Shown here piece by piece: positions 12,044 through 23,109 of a DNA stretch of 64,000 nucleotides (position 1 is its first letter; each line of letters begins with the position of its first letter). Source of the DNA: Orobanche coerulescens. Lineage: Eukaryota; Streptophyta; Magnoliopsida; Lamiales; Orobanchaceae. Position numbers and translations under genes: made by a program. A model generated the notes under the pieces. The model was not told the DNA's origin. It ran no database searches and was given only the letters and a program-made list of their open reading frames with translations. The stretch covers positions 43,797,001-43,861,000 of the forward strand of contig CM065806.1 in NCBI GenBank assembly GCA_033398695.1, written 5' to 3'.

Positions 12044-12055
12044 TGGTATCGGAGC
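12044..12055 (+). other. C1 primer binding site
   Basis: TGGTATCGGAGC, one mismatch from the initiator-Met type, 1 nt after the LTR. Confidence 0.85.
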
Positions 12056-12218
12056 GAGGTCAATGATACCGTATATACGATTATTTGTGCATTTTGAATG
12101 CTTTTGGATGATGATTATGATTTAGAATCATGTTTGGAATAATTTTAGATTTTAAATTGTTCGTTGTAGCATCACGTTTTTGAAAACGGGCCGAAAAACG
12201 AAGAAACGGGGCTGCTGG

Positions 12219-12362
12219 CAGTGGTGCCGGCAGCACTGCCTGGGCTGCCTGCCCAGGCTGCCGAGCATGCTCGGCCATGACTCGGCCAGGGGCTGAGAGT
12301 GCTCGGCCAGGGGGCCGAGCATGATCGGCCAGTCTGCCGAGCAGTGGCTCGGCCAGGCAGCC
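12219..12362. repeat. C1 leader: GCCGAGCATGCTCGGC palindrome cluster
   Basis: Perfect 16-bp palindrome at 12260-12275. Variants follow at 12314-12329 and 12336-12353, with half-sites (CTCGGCC) between them, roughly 20 bp apart. Nearly the same motif occurs in the G3 LTR (about 41910-41960). Confidence 0.65.
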
Positions 12363-13359
12363 CTCGGGTTTTTGGCCCGATTTTGAATCGGGCCGCGGGC
12401 TGGGCCTAAACCGGATTGTCCGGGACTCCGTTTTAAGTTTATATTTTATTGTAATTATTTCCCAAAATTTAAATTGGATTTTAATTTGACTAAATTAATA
12501 TTTGGAATATTTTTGAGTTAAGGGAAATAAATTAAACGAGAATATTTTTTTTTGGCCGGATTACTTCGAACGAATTAAAATGATGATTATTAGTATTAAT
12601 TTGATTAATACCATTAAAATTGAATAGATTAATTTTATATTGATTAGATTAATATATTAATTGATTATTTAATTTTAATGCCACTTTATATTAATTGGAT
12701 TAATATAGTAGAAATTGAATAGATTAATTTTATAGATTAATTAGATTAATTTATATTAAAATTAATTGTTTAATTTCGTTGCCATTACATGTTGTATGGA
12801 ATCCTTATGTGATGGTGATATAGCTCGTGGACTTAGTTTTGATTTGTTCGATTCGATTGGGTTGTAAAGGCCGTTTTGAGCCTATTTATATTTACTAGAA
12901 AATTTGTATAGGATGCATTTTTCAATGATGTAAGTATTATTTTGGGTATGACGAAGACCGAAGACAACCGACCGAGAAGACGAAGAATCGAAGAATGTAT
13001 TTTTTATATTTATAGGGTCAGTCCCGTGGCCCAGAACTTAGGACGTAGGTCCATGAGCTATATGTTGGTAGTAACTAGGTTACTATTTTCTGTTTTTCAT
13101 TTTGAATGATTGACAAACATACAAACGCGCGTATAATTGAATTAATGTGCAAAGTGTAACATTAATCGCGAAATTCTCCCGACTACAAACAGACTAAGTT
13201 TGAAAAAGGTTACGAGGTTTCCTACCCTCCATCAAACTCGTAGAAAATTGATACCCGAGCTGGTGTGCTATGCTTCCGAGTTATCGGGGTAGTACATTTG
13301 GTAGAGGTTGAAAAATTCTTGAGTGCATTAGATGCCTTCGGTTGGTGATAAATTTCGCC

Positions 13360-13550
13360 CCTAGAAACCTGATAGTCAAACTGATAGACGTTGATGGTCA
13401 ACAACTTAGATAGTCTGGATTGCCAAGAAACCTGATAGGTTGAGGGCATGAAGACTAGGGGTAAAAGAAGATCAAATCATCCGTTAGACGGGTTGGTGTT
13501 AGACACCACTTTACAGAAATTAATTGGCAAGAAACCTGATAGGTTGCGTC
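13360..13550 (+). repeat. C1 leader: repeated AAACCTGATAGGTT hairpin motif
   Basis: AAGAAACCTGATAGGTTG occurs near 13427 and 13527, with a partial copy near 13363. AACCT-GAT-AGGTT can form a small hairpin. C2 keeps it twice (about 48535-48560 and, altered, 48453-48475), so it predates their split. Confidence 0.55.
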
Positions 13551-13723
13551 TGTTAAAATTTGTAAAGAACTTGATCACCACTAAGAAGTCGATCTAACCA
13601 TGATTTCCGGATTATAACATGGGAGTGTATAATTCCGATAAAATTAGTGGGAGCCGAGACAAGAATTATACAAGACCTTAAGTTCTATACTCGGTCATAA
13701 TTAAACAAGTCACTAATTTAATC

Positions 13724-14575
13724 TTGTCTAAATCTTTGCAGAAAACGAAATTGAATCTCTCTAAAATGGCTAAAAACCCACTTGCAATACTACTTGAAAA
13801 GAATCTCCTAATTGGCCCTAACTTTGTTGATGGTTGCGAATCGATGATTGTACTCAGATGGAGTCTCTGGGATACGCCTTGGAGGCGGACATTCCACCGA
13901 CTCCAATCCGGACTAGGGGTAATCAGAAGACATTGACGTCCATGAAAAATGGGTCAAGGATGATGTGCTAGTCCGTGGTTTTATGATGGGCTCAATGACT
14001 AATGAGTGCAGAGAGCGCACGAGAAAATGACTTCGCTTGGCGATTCTCGCACACTTGACCGAACTTTATGGAGAGCACGGTAGATCGCTAGATATGAGAT
14101 ATCAAAGCAGTTGTTCGGTGCTAGGATGAAAGAAGGGGAGAAAGTGGGAGACCACGTCCTCAAAATGATCTCTATGATTGAGAGGCTCGAGGTGCTCAAC
14201 TTTAATATGGATTTATCCCTTCAAATTGATCTCATCCTTCAATCTCTACCCGACTCTTTCACGCAGCTTGTAATGAATTTCAACCGTAATGAAATTACAT
14301 GCACATTAGTCGGGCTAATGAATAACCGTGACGGCACGGTCTAACATGAAGACTAAACCGAGAGAGGCTGCTCTTGTGATTTCTTCCGGCCTAAGAGGTC
14401 CAAGAACAAGAAGAAAAAGACCTACGAGCAAGACAAACCCAAGAAAGGGGTGCAAAGGAAAGGGCAAGGCCCGAAAGGTTCAAAAGGTAGGCGGTCCAAA
14501 ACCTACGGACAAATGCCTTGAATGCGGTGAGTGGGCCATCGCGAAGGACTTGTCCCAAGATTAATGGCGCATCAG
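13724..14575 (+). pseudogene. gag: C1 gag remnant
   Basis: The N-terminal frame (AKNPLAILLEKN) matches the C2 Gag start (MNPLVILLEKN). A middle frame at 14111-14344 carries the Gag core (FGARMKEGEKVGDHVLKMISMIERLE, then LQSLPDSFTQ). A lysine-rich frame at 14328-14564 ends in a damaged zinc knuckle (KCLECGEWA..., with the His/Cys half lost). At least three frame changes relative to C2. Non-functional. Confidence 0.85.
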
Positions 14576-15499
14576 TGCACGGAACTTTTTGTTTTTGAAA
14601 CTAATTGTTCCGCCATCGTATATTACGCTTCATGGATTACGATTCAGTGCCACTTCTCACATTTGTACTATGAATCGGGATCTGAACGGCAGTAGAAAAC
14701 TTGAAGTCGGGAAATAATGATCACCTGTTGGAAGCGGACAAAGTGTCGAGGCAACCGATATTGGATCAATCCTTCCGGGTTTAGAATCGGTTTTATTTTG
14801 ACATTAGATGAAGTACTTGTTTTGCCCAAGGGGCATAAAAACAGTATCCATTCAGTCTTGGACCGGAAAGGATTTTGTTTCTTCATTGGCAATGGCGCTT
14901 GTAAAATTTATTTTCAAATAAATTGGTTGGAGCATACATTGTTGAATGGTTTATATCATCCGAACATGCAAAATAAAACAAGGTGAACACTATAACTAGG
15001 AAACGTGGTAGGCAAGATACTAATCAAGCTCTTAAATGGCACCTTAGACTTGGTCATGTTGGTCGACTCAAGGTTCGTAAATGGAGAAAGATGGACTTTT
15101 AAGTCCATTGGGTGTAGAACCCTATCCAACTTGTGAATCTTGCCTTAGAGGCAAAATGACTAAGTTCCCCTTCACAGGGACTTTTGAAAGGGCCGCGATA
15201 AACTTGGATTGGTGCATACCGATGTTTGTGGTGCTTTAGAAGTAGCCCGAGACGGATATCAATATTTCATAACATTCACAGATGATCATACTAGGTATGG
15301 GATTGTGTACTTAATGAAACATAAATCAAGCCTTTGCTAAATTCAAAGAATTTAAGGCTCTAGTTGAAAAACAAACTGGATGTCATATCAAAGCACTTCG
15401 GTCGGACCGAGGTGGCGAATATATGAGCCGAGTTTGATGAGTTCCTTAAGGAACATGGAATAGTTTCACAATTCACGCCTCCGGGAACCCCACGCTTAA
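14576..15499 (+). pseudogene. C1 protease and N-terminal integrase remnant
   Basis: Fragments match C2 in several frames: the protease side (TLDEVLVLPKGHK at about 14790-14840), the GAG-pre-integrase region (KWHLRLGHV at about 15035), CESCLRGKMTK at about 15130, HTDVCGAL at about 15210, and the RSDRGGEY block near 15400. The order follows the usual copia polyprotein. Each step needs a frame change. Confidence 0.8.
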
Positions 15500-16560
15500 A
15501 TGGTGTTTGAAAGGAGAAATCGGACTTTGTTGGACATGGTTCGCTCCATGTTAAATTACACCGATTTACCTATTTACTCGGGGTATGCCTTACTAACCGC
15601 TGCCTATATCCTAAATAGATGTCCTTCCAAATCTGTTCCTATCACTCCGCATGAGATGTGGAAGGGTAAGAAACCAAGCCTTAATCACATAAGGATTTGG
15701 GGATGTCCAGCCTATGTCAAAAAGGCTAAGGTGGACAAACTGGAAGCGAGGTCCATAAAAGGACGTTTCATAGGATACCCAGAGGACTCGATGGGTTATC
15801 TATTCTACATGCCAGAAGACCATAGGGTCGTTGTGGCATTACAAGCGCACTTCCTTGAGGATGAATTCATTCAGGAAGGTGGCTCGGGTAGAAATATCTC
15901 TTTGGAAGAGCATGATGAAAGTCCTAAGGAGACATCTGATCAGGGATCAAGAACCGAACCTATTGTAACACAGCCTCCACTTCGAAGGTCTGATAGGGTA
16001 TCTCACTTACCTGAGAGGTATGGCTATACACATGTCGAGGAACTGGGTCTCCACGACACACCTGATAGCAGTGAAAACGACCCTGTCACCTATGACCAAG
16101 CGATAGTGGATGTAGACTCCGATAAATGGCAAGAAGCAATGAAAGCTGAGATAGACTCGATGCATACCAATCAGGTCTGGACTCTAGTAGATCTTCCAAC
16201 TGGCATGAGGACTATTGGAAATAAATGGATCTATAAGAGAAAGACTGATGGGGATGGCAAGGTTGATGCCTATAAGGCCAGGCTTGTGGCAAAGGGTTAT
16301 ACCCAAAGGGCAGGAATCGATTATCATGATACCTTCTCGCCCGTAGCTATGATAAAGTCGATTCGCATGATGCTTGCCATTGCTGCCTATTATGATTATG
16401 AAATATGGCAAATGGATGTCAAAACGGCTTTTCTAAATGGATACCTCGAGGAGGAAATCTATATGGAACAGCCTAAAGGTTTTATGTCCAAAGCTAATAT
16501 TCATAAAGTGTGTAAGCTGCAACGAGCCATTTATGGTCTGAAGCAAGCTTCTCGGAGTTG
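15500..16560 (+). pseudogene. C1 integrase C-terminal half and first part of RT
   Basis: Open frame beginning in the integrase (RRNRTLLDMVRSML, then NRCPSKSVP, then HEMWKGKKPSLNHIRIWGCPAYV) and running into RT (WQEAMKAEIDSMHTNQVWTLVDLP, then KWIYKRKTDGDGKV, then VARLV/AKGYTQ, then QMDVKTAFLNG). The frame is lost near 16560 in LKQASRSWNLRF. The Met at 15500 is not a biological start; it only follows a frameshift. Confidence 0.9.
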
Positions 16561-17091
16561 GAACCTTCGATTTGTGAAGCGATTAAGGACTTTGACTTCG
16601 AACGAAATGAGGAGGAACCGTGTGTTTACAAAAAGGTCAGTGGGAGCAACATTGCGTTCTTAGTACTATATGTAGATGATATTCTGCTTATAGGAAATAA
16701 CATAGCAATGCTCAGCACTGTGAAAGCTTGGCTTTCTAAGACGTTCTCCATGAAAGACTTGGGAGAAGCTTCCTATATTCTAGGGATCCGTCTTTACAGA
16801 GATAGACCACGAAGAATGATAGGACTTTCCCAAGCCCTTTATATCGATAAAATCCTGAGAAGATTCAAGATGGATGAATCTAAAAGAGGGTTCCTTCCCA
16901 TGCGACATGGAATTCATCTCACCACGAAAATGTGTCCTCAAAGTGAGGAAGACAAGAGAGAGATGAGTAAGGTACCCTATGCCTCGGCAGTGGGTAGCCT
17001 CATGTACGCTATGTTGTGTACGAGACCAGACTTAGCCTACGCTGTGAGTATGGTAAGTCGATTTCAAGCAAACCCGGGAAGGGAACATTGA
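16558..17091 (+). pseudogene. C1 RT second part (YVDD box)
   Basis: Continues RT in a shifted frame: EEPCVYKKVSGS, catalytic LYVDDILLIGN, MKDLGEASYILGI, ending at RFQANPGREH where another indel breaks it. Confidence 0.9.
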
Positions 17092-17646
17092 CCGCCGTAA
17101 AGAACATTCTTAAGTACTTAAGAAGAACTAGAGATTTAGTTCTTACTTATGGTGGTGGAGAATCGAAGGTGATTGGATTCACCGATTCGATTTTCAAGGA
17201 GACAATGACGACTCTAAGTCGACATCCGGGTATTTATTTACTCTCAATGGAGGAGCAAGATCTTGGAGAAGCTCCAAGGCACTGCCACTGCAGATTCCAC
17301 CTGCCAAGCAGTATCAAGTCGCCTCGAGGCTAGCAAAGAAGCATTTTGGATGCGAAGTTTATACAAGAACTTCAAGTGGTGCCTAACGCGGAGTTGCCTA
17401 TATCACTATTCTCGTGATAATGATGGAGCTGCCGCCCAAGCCAAGGAGCCGAGGGCTCACCACAACACCAAGCATATAGAGAGAAAGTACCACATCGTTC
17501 GAGATGGTGGAAAAAGGATATGTTTCATTGGAAAGAGTAGACTCAAGAAGACAATGTCTCGACCACGACTAAGCCATTATCTCAGCCGCCGTCTTAGAAA
17601 GACATCGAAGAACATGGGTATTGGATACCATGATGTGTGGCATTGA
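17092..17646 (+). pseudogene. C1 RNase H remnant
   Basis: Matches the C2 RNase H in alternating frames: LKYLRRTRDLVLTYGGGE, then TATADSTCQA, then HNTKHIERKYHIVR, ending at YHDVWH and a TGA. Several indels. Confidence 0.85.
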
Positions 17647-17649
17647 GTG

Positions 17650-17661
17650 CAAGTGGGAGAT
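17650..17661 (+). other. C1 polypurine tract
   Basis: CAAGTGGGAGAT directly before the 3' LTR; the same tract (complement ATCTCCCACTTG) borders the C2 LTR. Confidence 0.85.
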
Positions 17662-19524
17662 TGTTAGGAATATGCCCTCGAATGCCACTCGGGGGATGAG
17701 AGAGTAAGGGCATTATACTTGTAATTATGGAATAATTAATAAAAGCAATACGATTCATTCACCGTTTATTGTATTTCAATTGCATTCTTGACTTGGTAAA
17801 CATTGAAGTGAAGTCCATGTAAATAAATCGAACATTCCATTCTCGTTATGGGATAAGAGAAAATGTCTTGGAAGTGTTTAAAGTTTATTTACGTAAATTG
17901 TTCGCAAGTCAATAAACTTAAAATGGGCATTAAGTTTTAATATGACTTGTATAATCGATGCTAGGACGTGTGCACGCCTTGATAGCATAGTTATAAGTAT
18001 ATTGGTGGAGCCAAGTATACTCGAACACGACTCATACTCGATTCATCACACGGTATTCACTCTCGGAGAGTCGATGACGAATCGAAAGGTTGTGATAGTA
18101 TACGTGGACCTTTGACTTGAGGGTTCATAGAAGATGTGCTGTGACGTTTAGTTTGTCATTAGAGTAGTTAGACTCATTTGCTTAATTGCCGAGTCGACCT
18201 CGAGTGCGGACTATACGGCGGTGTAGCGATCTTCTTTGTACGCCAAGAAAGGATTCTATCTCTGTTAGTGAGCAGCGAATGTCCTATACGGTTAATGGCA
18301 AATAAGATCATAAGTCTTTGGCAAAGCATTCGATATAGTCGTATTAGATACACTATTAATCAGTCGGTCTTGATTTGCATTAACACATGTATATACTTTA
18401 GTCAACAAGTAGGGTTTGACTTTACCGTGACCAAGACTTGACCGGGACATCCGATGAAGGGTCTATACGTATATAGTATTCACGACATAATGGTTCTGGA
18501 ATGATCCCTTCATTCGTTCTCAGTCGGGGTTTACAGTGCGGCCCGCTAGGCTGGCTAAGTGCTGCCCGCACTCATTGGTTCCTCCTAATGCCGGCTGAGA
18601 CGGACCTACGGAGTCGCGCATCAGGAGCGTTGACGGATAAATGTGAATTTATTATCTCTCTATTAATATTAGATATTGGATATTTAATTATGATTTATTG
18701 GATAAATCAAATATCGGTCTTATGAATTTAAATTAAGTTACCGGGTAATTAATTTAATTCATAAATTATATTTCTTAGAGAAATATATATTTGTATTTGA
18801 TATAATTAATTAATTAATTAGATTAATTAATTAATATAAATACATTGATGATTAAAAGGAGTGTATTTAACGGAGTCGTTTGACGAACGTCCGGTACACG
18901 AGCCGAGTGGCTCGGCTCGTTTTCTAGGAAACTTCCTTGTGGCCACCCACTCCTCATGGCATGGCATGATCTTGCATGTGTGTGGGAACTCACTTAGAGT
19001 TGAGATTCCCACATAATTGTGAATGATAGTTGTAAAGGAATATTTATTCTTTTATAATATATATATCATTACATTATAAATGATGAAAAGAGACAACAAC
19101 AAAAATATACTCACTCATGTAGAGCACTGCGTGAGCTTTGAATGAGGGAGGAGAAATTTTTTTTTTTTCTATAATTTTCATCTTAGAGGTGTTATAAAAG
19201 TTAAGAAAAATTGAGAGAAAAAATTCCTACGAGTTCCCTAGCCGTGTTCTTGGAGAACGGAGTCTCGTTGAAATTTTTCCGGGCAACTTCCGACGCGTGT
19301 GAAGTAGAGGCTTCGAACTTTCGGTGCTTGGAACAAAGGGATTTCGTGTTCGGGACGAGGTTCGTGATCATCATCCAATTTTACGAAGAATTATTTCAAA
19401 GGCTTCAAGGGTATGATCTTTATCTTCGCATTTATTTTTCGTATATACGTTACTTGATCGATCCTGTTTGGGATTCGTTTTTTATTTCCGCTGCGTATTT
19501 CGTTTTATTTTCGGAATCCCAACA
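17662..19524 (+). repeat. C1 3' LTR
   Basis: 1863 bp, TGTTAGGAATATGCC to GGAATCCCAACA, partner of 10189-12042. It is followed at once by the TGTGA duplication and the remainder of the G1a 3' LTR. Confidence 0.92.
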
Positions 19525-19529
19525 TGTGA

Positions 19530-20620
19530 TGTGCCTCCGGGTATGATTGTTGAATCTCCGGGATCCATACTTGCTAAGTATGGGTTGGGCGTGACCGTAG
19601 GGTTATCCAAATCGGGTATGTCTTGCGGGGACTCCGAGATTCGTGGCTTGTTAGCCCGATGCTGAGATAACTTGTGGGGTTATCATCGGGTATGTCTTGC
19701 GGAGACTCCGAGGTTCGTGGCTTGTTAGCACGATGCCGGGATAACTTATGGTTGTGGTTTGATTATGTACGTATATGTGCTTGTAGTCACGTGACTGCGG
19801 TTACGGTGACATGTGATTTGATATAGTTTCCCTATGGGTTATTCACTCGGGTTTGTTCTACGGGAGCATCTGAGGTCTGTGGCTTGCTAGCACGGGACGC
19901 GAATAATCTATGGAAACAGGTTGTTATGGTATGATCGGGTCGTGGACCCCACTTGTTGTTATCGAATTTATGTTTTGGGAAAATGACTTTTGGGCTGTGT
20001 CCCTAAATGTTTTTTTCAAAGGCCTGAGAATTCTTAAATCCCAATGCATTCAAAACTCCCGAGGTCGTAAAATATTTTTCACAAGATGTATATCGGGTTT
20101 ACCCTATCTTTCGATTTAATCGTTTGAATAAGTGATTCACCTCGGGAAGTATGTTTATGATTAACATGTTTCGTGGAGTATGATATGTATGGCTCGTTTT
20201 CGTATTTTATACTTGCACTAGCAAAACAGTGGAGTTTTGCTAACCCCCGAGTATTCGGGGGGTGGATGTCTGTTTTTGCATTCAGGTTCGGGAGCATAAC
20301 ACAGGGTCGGCACGAAGGATGATGAAAGATGAACGATACTAATCACACGAGGACCCGTTGATGTCGTATTGATCTAGTTGTATTTTATTTTCCGCTGCAG
20401 TATCTTTTCCCCGTTGTATGGGAGTTTATTGTATTTCGACCCCTGCGTGGGCTAGTATTGTAATCGAGTTGTATGCTTTATTGAAAGGCCAAATCGGTCT
20501 ACTGAGTCATTTTAGCCTTAAAGGCATTGTCGATATGTTTAATGATGTTACTAGCCTGGTAGATCCTTGAGGAAAGGTTCTACGGCGTGTAATATCCCTG
20601 AGCGGATTGGGGGTGTTACA
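19530..20620 (+). repeat. G1a 3' LTR, second part
   Basis: Continues the LTR interrupted at 10188 (matches about 4593-5679) and ends TGTTACA, followed by the GCGGT target duplication at 20621-20625. Confidence 0.92.
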
Positions 20621-20625
20621 GCGGT
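20621..20625. repeat. Target-site duplication of G1a, right copy (GCGGT)
   Basis: Identical to 3128-3132. Confidence 0.9.
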
Positions 20626-21070
20626 TGAGGATGAAGAGCTCGTAGATTGCTTTTGGTCGGGGCAGAGGAGCTCGTAGACTAAGGCAATGGATTTGGTAAC
20701 GGCTTCATGGTATCGGTATCGAGGCAAGTTTCTACTTGTTCAGTTTATAATATTTGATGAATGGTTTCGTTTTCATTTCATTTATAATTCGTATAGCAAT
20801 GTTGTTAGAAATGTAAGTTGTTGGGATAATGGTTTGTATATCGTGCTCTGGTTGTATTAAATCATAAGGTATATGATTTAATTGTGTTCAAGGAAGACAT
20901 GAGTTATCTTTGGTCAAGGATATAGAATATCGGATATCGAGGATAGTTATTGTGATGACATAAGTATCGGGATAAAGGCTTATTGATATTGAATGGATGG
21001 TACCTTATTTGAGATTATTTGTATAACTGTATATTCGTTCAGGGATATTGTTTGTGGAAAGGATGTTGTC

Positions 21071-21400
21071 TTTGGCTTTGAGGTAATTTATGTATTGCTC
21101 AGTTATGAGATAATTATTATGTTGAGTTGTTGTATATGTTGTATGTTGAGGCTTCGTATATTGAGATTCATACTGGTTGTTCGTTGAGGGATGTTGATCC
21201 CAGGACTATTGTTGGTATTAATGGTTGTGTTGATCGTCTCATTGGGGGATGTTGATGGACATGGTTCTCGACTTTGAGGTAATCTAAGTATTTGTCCAGT
21301 CATGTGGATAATTAGTATGTTGAGTTGTTGTATATGTTGAGGTTCGTGTAATGAGTTTCGTATCGGTTATTAGTTGAGGGATGTTCACCCCAGGACTGTT
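21071..21400 (+). repeat. Degenerate tandem duplication (about 200-bp period) in G3 LTR
   Basis: CTTTGAGGTAAT...GTTGAGTTGTTGTATATGTTG...TTGAGGGATGTT occurs twice, near 21075 and 21273. Each copy ends in a 'CCCAGGACTRTTGTT' block. Confidence 0.7.
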
Positions 21401-21929
21401 GTATTGAGATCGTAGATCATGTTGGTCGTTCATTTGGGGATGATGATCCCAGGATTGATGTTTTGGATATTGATTAGTCGTGTCGACTTTTCATTGTCAG
21501 TCTGTTGTTGTTCACTTCGGTGAGTCTTTTGATCCTTATTGGATATGTATTTCTTTGAGTTTCGTCGTCATGTTGCATCGTGACATATCTGGAGTCAAAT
21601 ATGCGTGCCGATTGGTTATTATGTAGGATTTTTAGCCGGGCACATGGTTATGTGTTGATATTTCCACATTGAACCGTGCACACGAGACGTAGTTCGTGAG
21701 GCTAATTAGGTACAAGACCACACGTGTATGTGATCAATACCCGGGGTGGCTTGTGCACGGACACATTTTCGGATCGGGCGTACTATGATTTCCATCTTTG
21801 AGCCATATTGTTTGGTCGTTCATCCTCCATTCATGGTTGGGTATGTTCGACGGTTTGTGACTGGTTGTTCATACGCCCGAGGGGTATGTTCGACAGTCGG
21901 AGTTATTTCTTTGAGATCCATTATTGTTG

Positions 21930-22110
21930 ATCATTTGGAGTTTACCTTGTTGATGGTATTCGCGGTTATTGTTGGTCCTTTGTCGATCATTTGGAGTCTA
22001 CCTTGTTGAGGGTATTCTTGGTTATTGTTGATCCTCTATTGATCGTGTTGGGAGTTTACCATGTTGAGGGTACTCTCGGTTATCGTTGATCCTTTATTGG
22101 TCGTATTGGA
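21930..22110 (+). repeat. Minisatellite (about 55-60 bp, three copies) in G3 LTR
   Basis: Units share GGAGT(T/C)TACC(T/A)TGTTGA, then GGGTA, then GGTTATTGTTG(A/G)TCC. Confidence 0.75.
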
Positions 22111-23085
22111 GTTATTACGTCGATGATATTTTCAGTGATGTTTTGGTTGATCATTGTTATTGATCGTATGAGCATTCGGACTGTACGTCGATGTTCAGGA
22201 TTTGTTATCATTATCATGTGATATAGTATGTTGTGTGTTATTGGTTTATCCAGGTTGAGATTCGATTGTGTAATCTCGACGGACAGGATTTGGCACATAT
22301 TGGATTATTTCCACACTTATGAGTTATGATGATGTTTTGAGGATTGTTGGTATTTTTGGAATACAGATAATTGTTGTTGAGTTCATTTCGTCATTTGAGA
22401 ATGCGAAATGCGGATTATGGTAAGGATTGGATTGTTATGGATTGGTAAGGTTATGTCGGTAAGATTACTTTGGTAGTAGTCTTACTATATTATTACATTG
22501 GTATGTAATTATTTATGATGATGTGATCGGTATCATTATTGAGTATTGTGGCTGACCCCGTCGTGGTCTTTATTTTTAGGTACTCGGAGATCGACCTAGT
22601 AGCGGTCGTGAAGGGATGAGCTTCCCGATGTGATACTGGCGGTGGCATGTTTTGGAGTATCGAGTATTTATTTTCTGGTTATTCATTTCCGCTGCAAATG
22701 TATATTTCAAAATGGCTCTTTGGTATTTTTACCAACTCGTGTGTATTTAAAATGGCCTTTTGGCATTTTGCGAACTTGGGTTATTTCGTCAAACCCTTTT
22801 TCCTAACTATTTTATCTGTACGTTTAAGTGGTGTCTTAACATACATTTTTAACTATCGAGTTTTGGCACTTCGCCTTGTATTTTCAAATGGTATTTTATG
22901 ACGGTATTTGAGAACTATGTTTTTGGAAAATATTTGAGTATTTAACAAATATTACCATCATCGGTCTTTTGGCGTTTTTAAACGTTTTTGAAATGGTTTT
23001 GTAAACGGTTTTTAGCCTGGTGGGTTCCGGCGTGGGGCCCACGGCACTTTAATATCCCGGATGGTTTTGGCGGTGTTACAGAAGA

Positions 23086-23097
23086 TGGTATCGGAGC
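23086..23097 (+). other. G3 primer binding site
   Basis: TGGTATCGGAGC, 5 nt after the LTR end. Only 12 nt further the C3 array begins, so the G3 leader is cut here. Confidence 0.8.
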
Positions 23098-23104
23098 TTG
23101 GGTT

Positions 23105-23109
23105 TTGTG
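23105..23109. repeat. Target-site duplication of the C3 array, left copy (TTGTG)
   Basis: Identical to 33255-33259 at the other end of the whole array. No other TTGTG duplication separates the units. Confidence 0.95.

Larger units (their letters stand above)
12056..13723 (+). other. C1 leader, non-coding
   Basis: GC-rich palindrome cluster at 12219-12362, then an AT-rich stretch (12430-12780). Then comes a segment matching the C2 leader (about 12820-12920, GGGTTGTAAAGGCCGTTTTG), and hairpin-like AACCTGATAGGTT repeats around 13360-13550. No credible ORF. Confidence 0.7.
10189..19524 (+). mobile_element. C1: full-length but decayed Ty1/copia element
   Basis: LTR (10189-12042), primer site, long leader, gag, protease, integrase, RT, RNase H, PPT, LTR (17662-19524), with TGTGA target duplications. 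The order integrase before RT is diagnostic of Ty1/copia. All coding parts are interrupted by many small indels. C2 at 42247-49656 is a relative in the other orientation and served as the internal reference for reading the domains. Confidence 0.92.
3133..20620 (+). mobile_element. G1a: gag-only Ty3/gypsy element with nested copia element C1
   Basis: Complete insertion bounded by 5-bp target duplications GCGGT (3128-3132 and 20621-20625). Order: 5' LTR 3133-5679, primer site, leader, gag, non-coding tail, PPT, 3' LTR 8745-10188 continued at 19530-20620. Protease, RT, RNase H and integrase are absent, so it must rely on proteins from another element. This matches the non-autonomous gag-only class (TR-GAG) known in plants. 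C1 was inserted into its 3' LTR later. G1b at 60557 is a second copy of the family. Confidence 0.9.
20626..23080 (+). repeat. G3: right part of its 5' LTR
   Basis: About 2.45 kb, T/G-rich and non-coding. It ends in AATATCCCGG...GGTGTTACA, the same kind of terminus as the G1 LTR, and is followed by a primer site. It contains two internal tandem repeats (21071-21400 and 21930-22110). Short ORFs here lack recognisable domains. Confidence 0.7.

Noticed and set aside
11729..12097. 122-codon ORF at the end of the C1 5' LTR, also at 19211
   Set aside because: Present in both LTR copies as a by-product of repetition; it crosses the LTR/PBS boundary in one copy; no domain.
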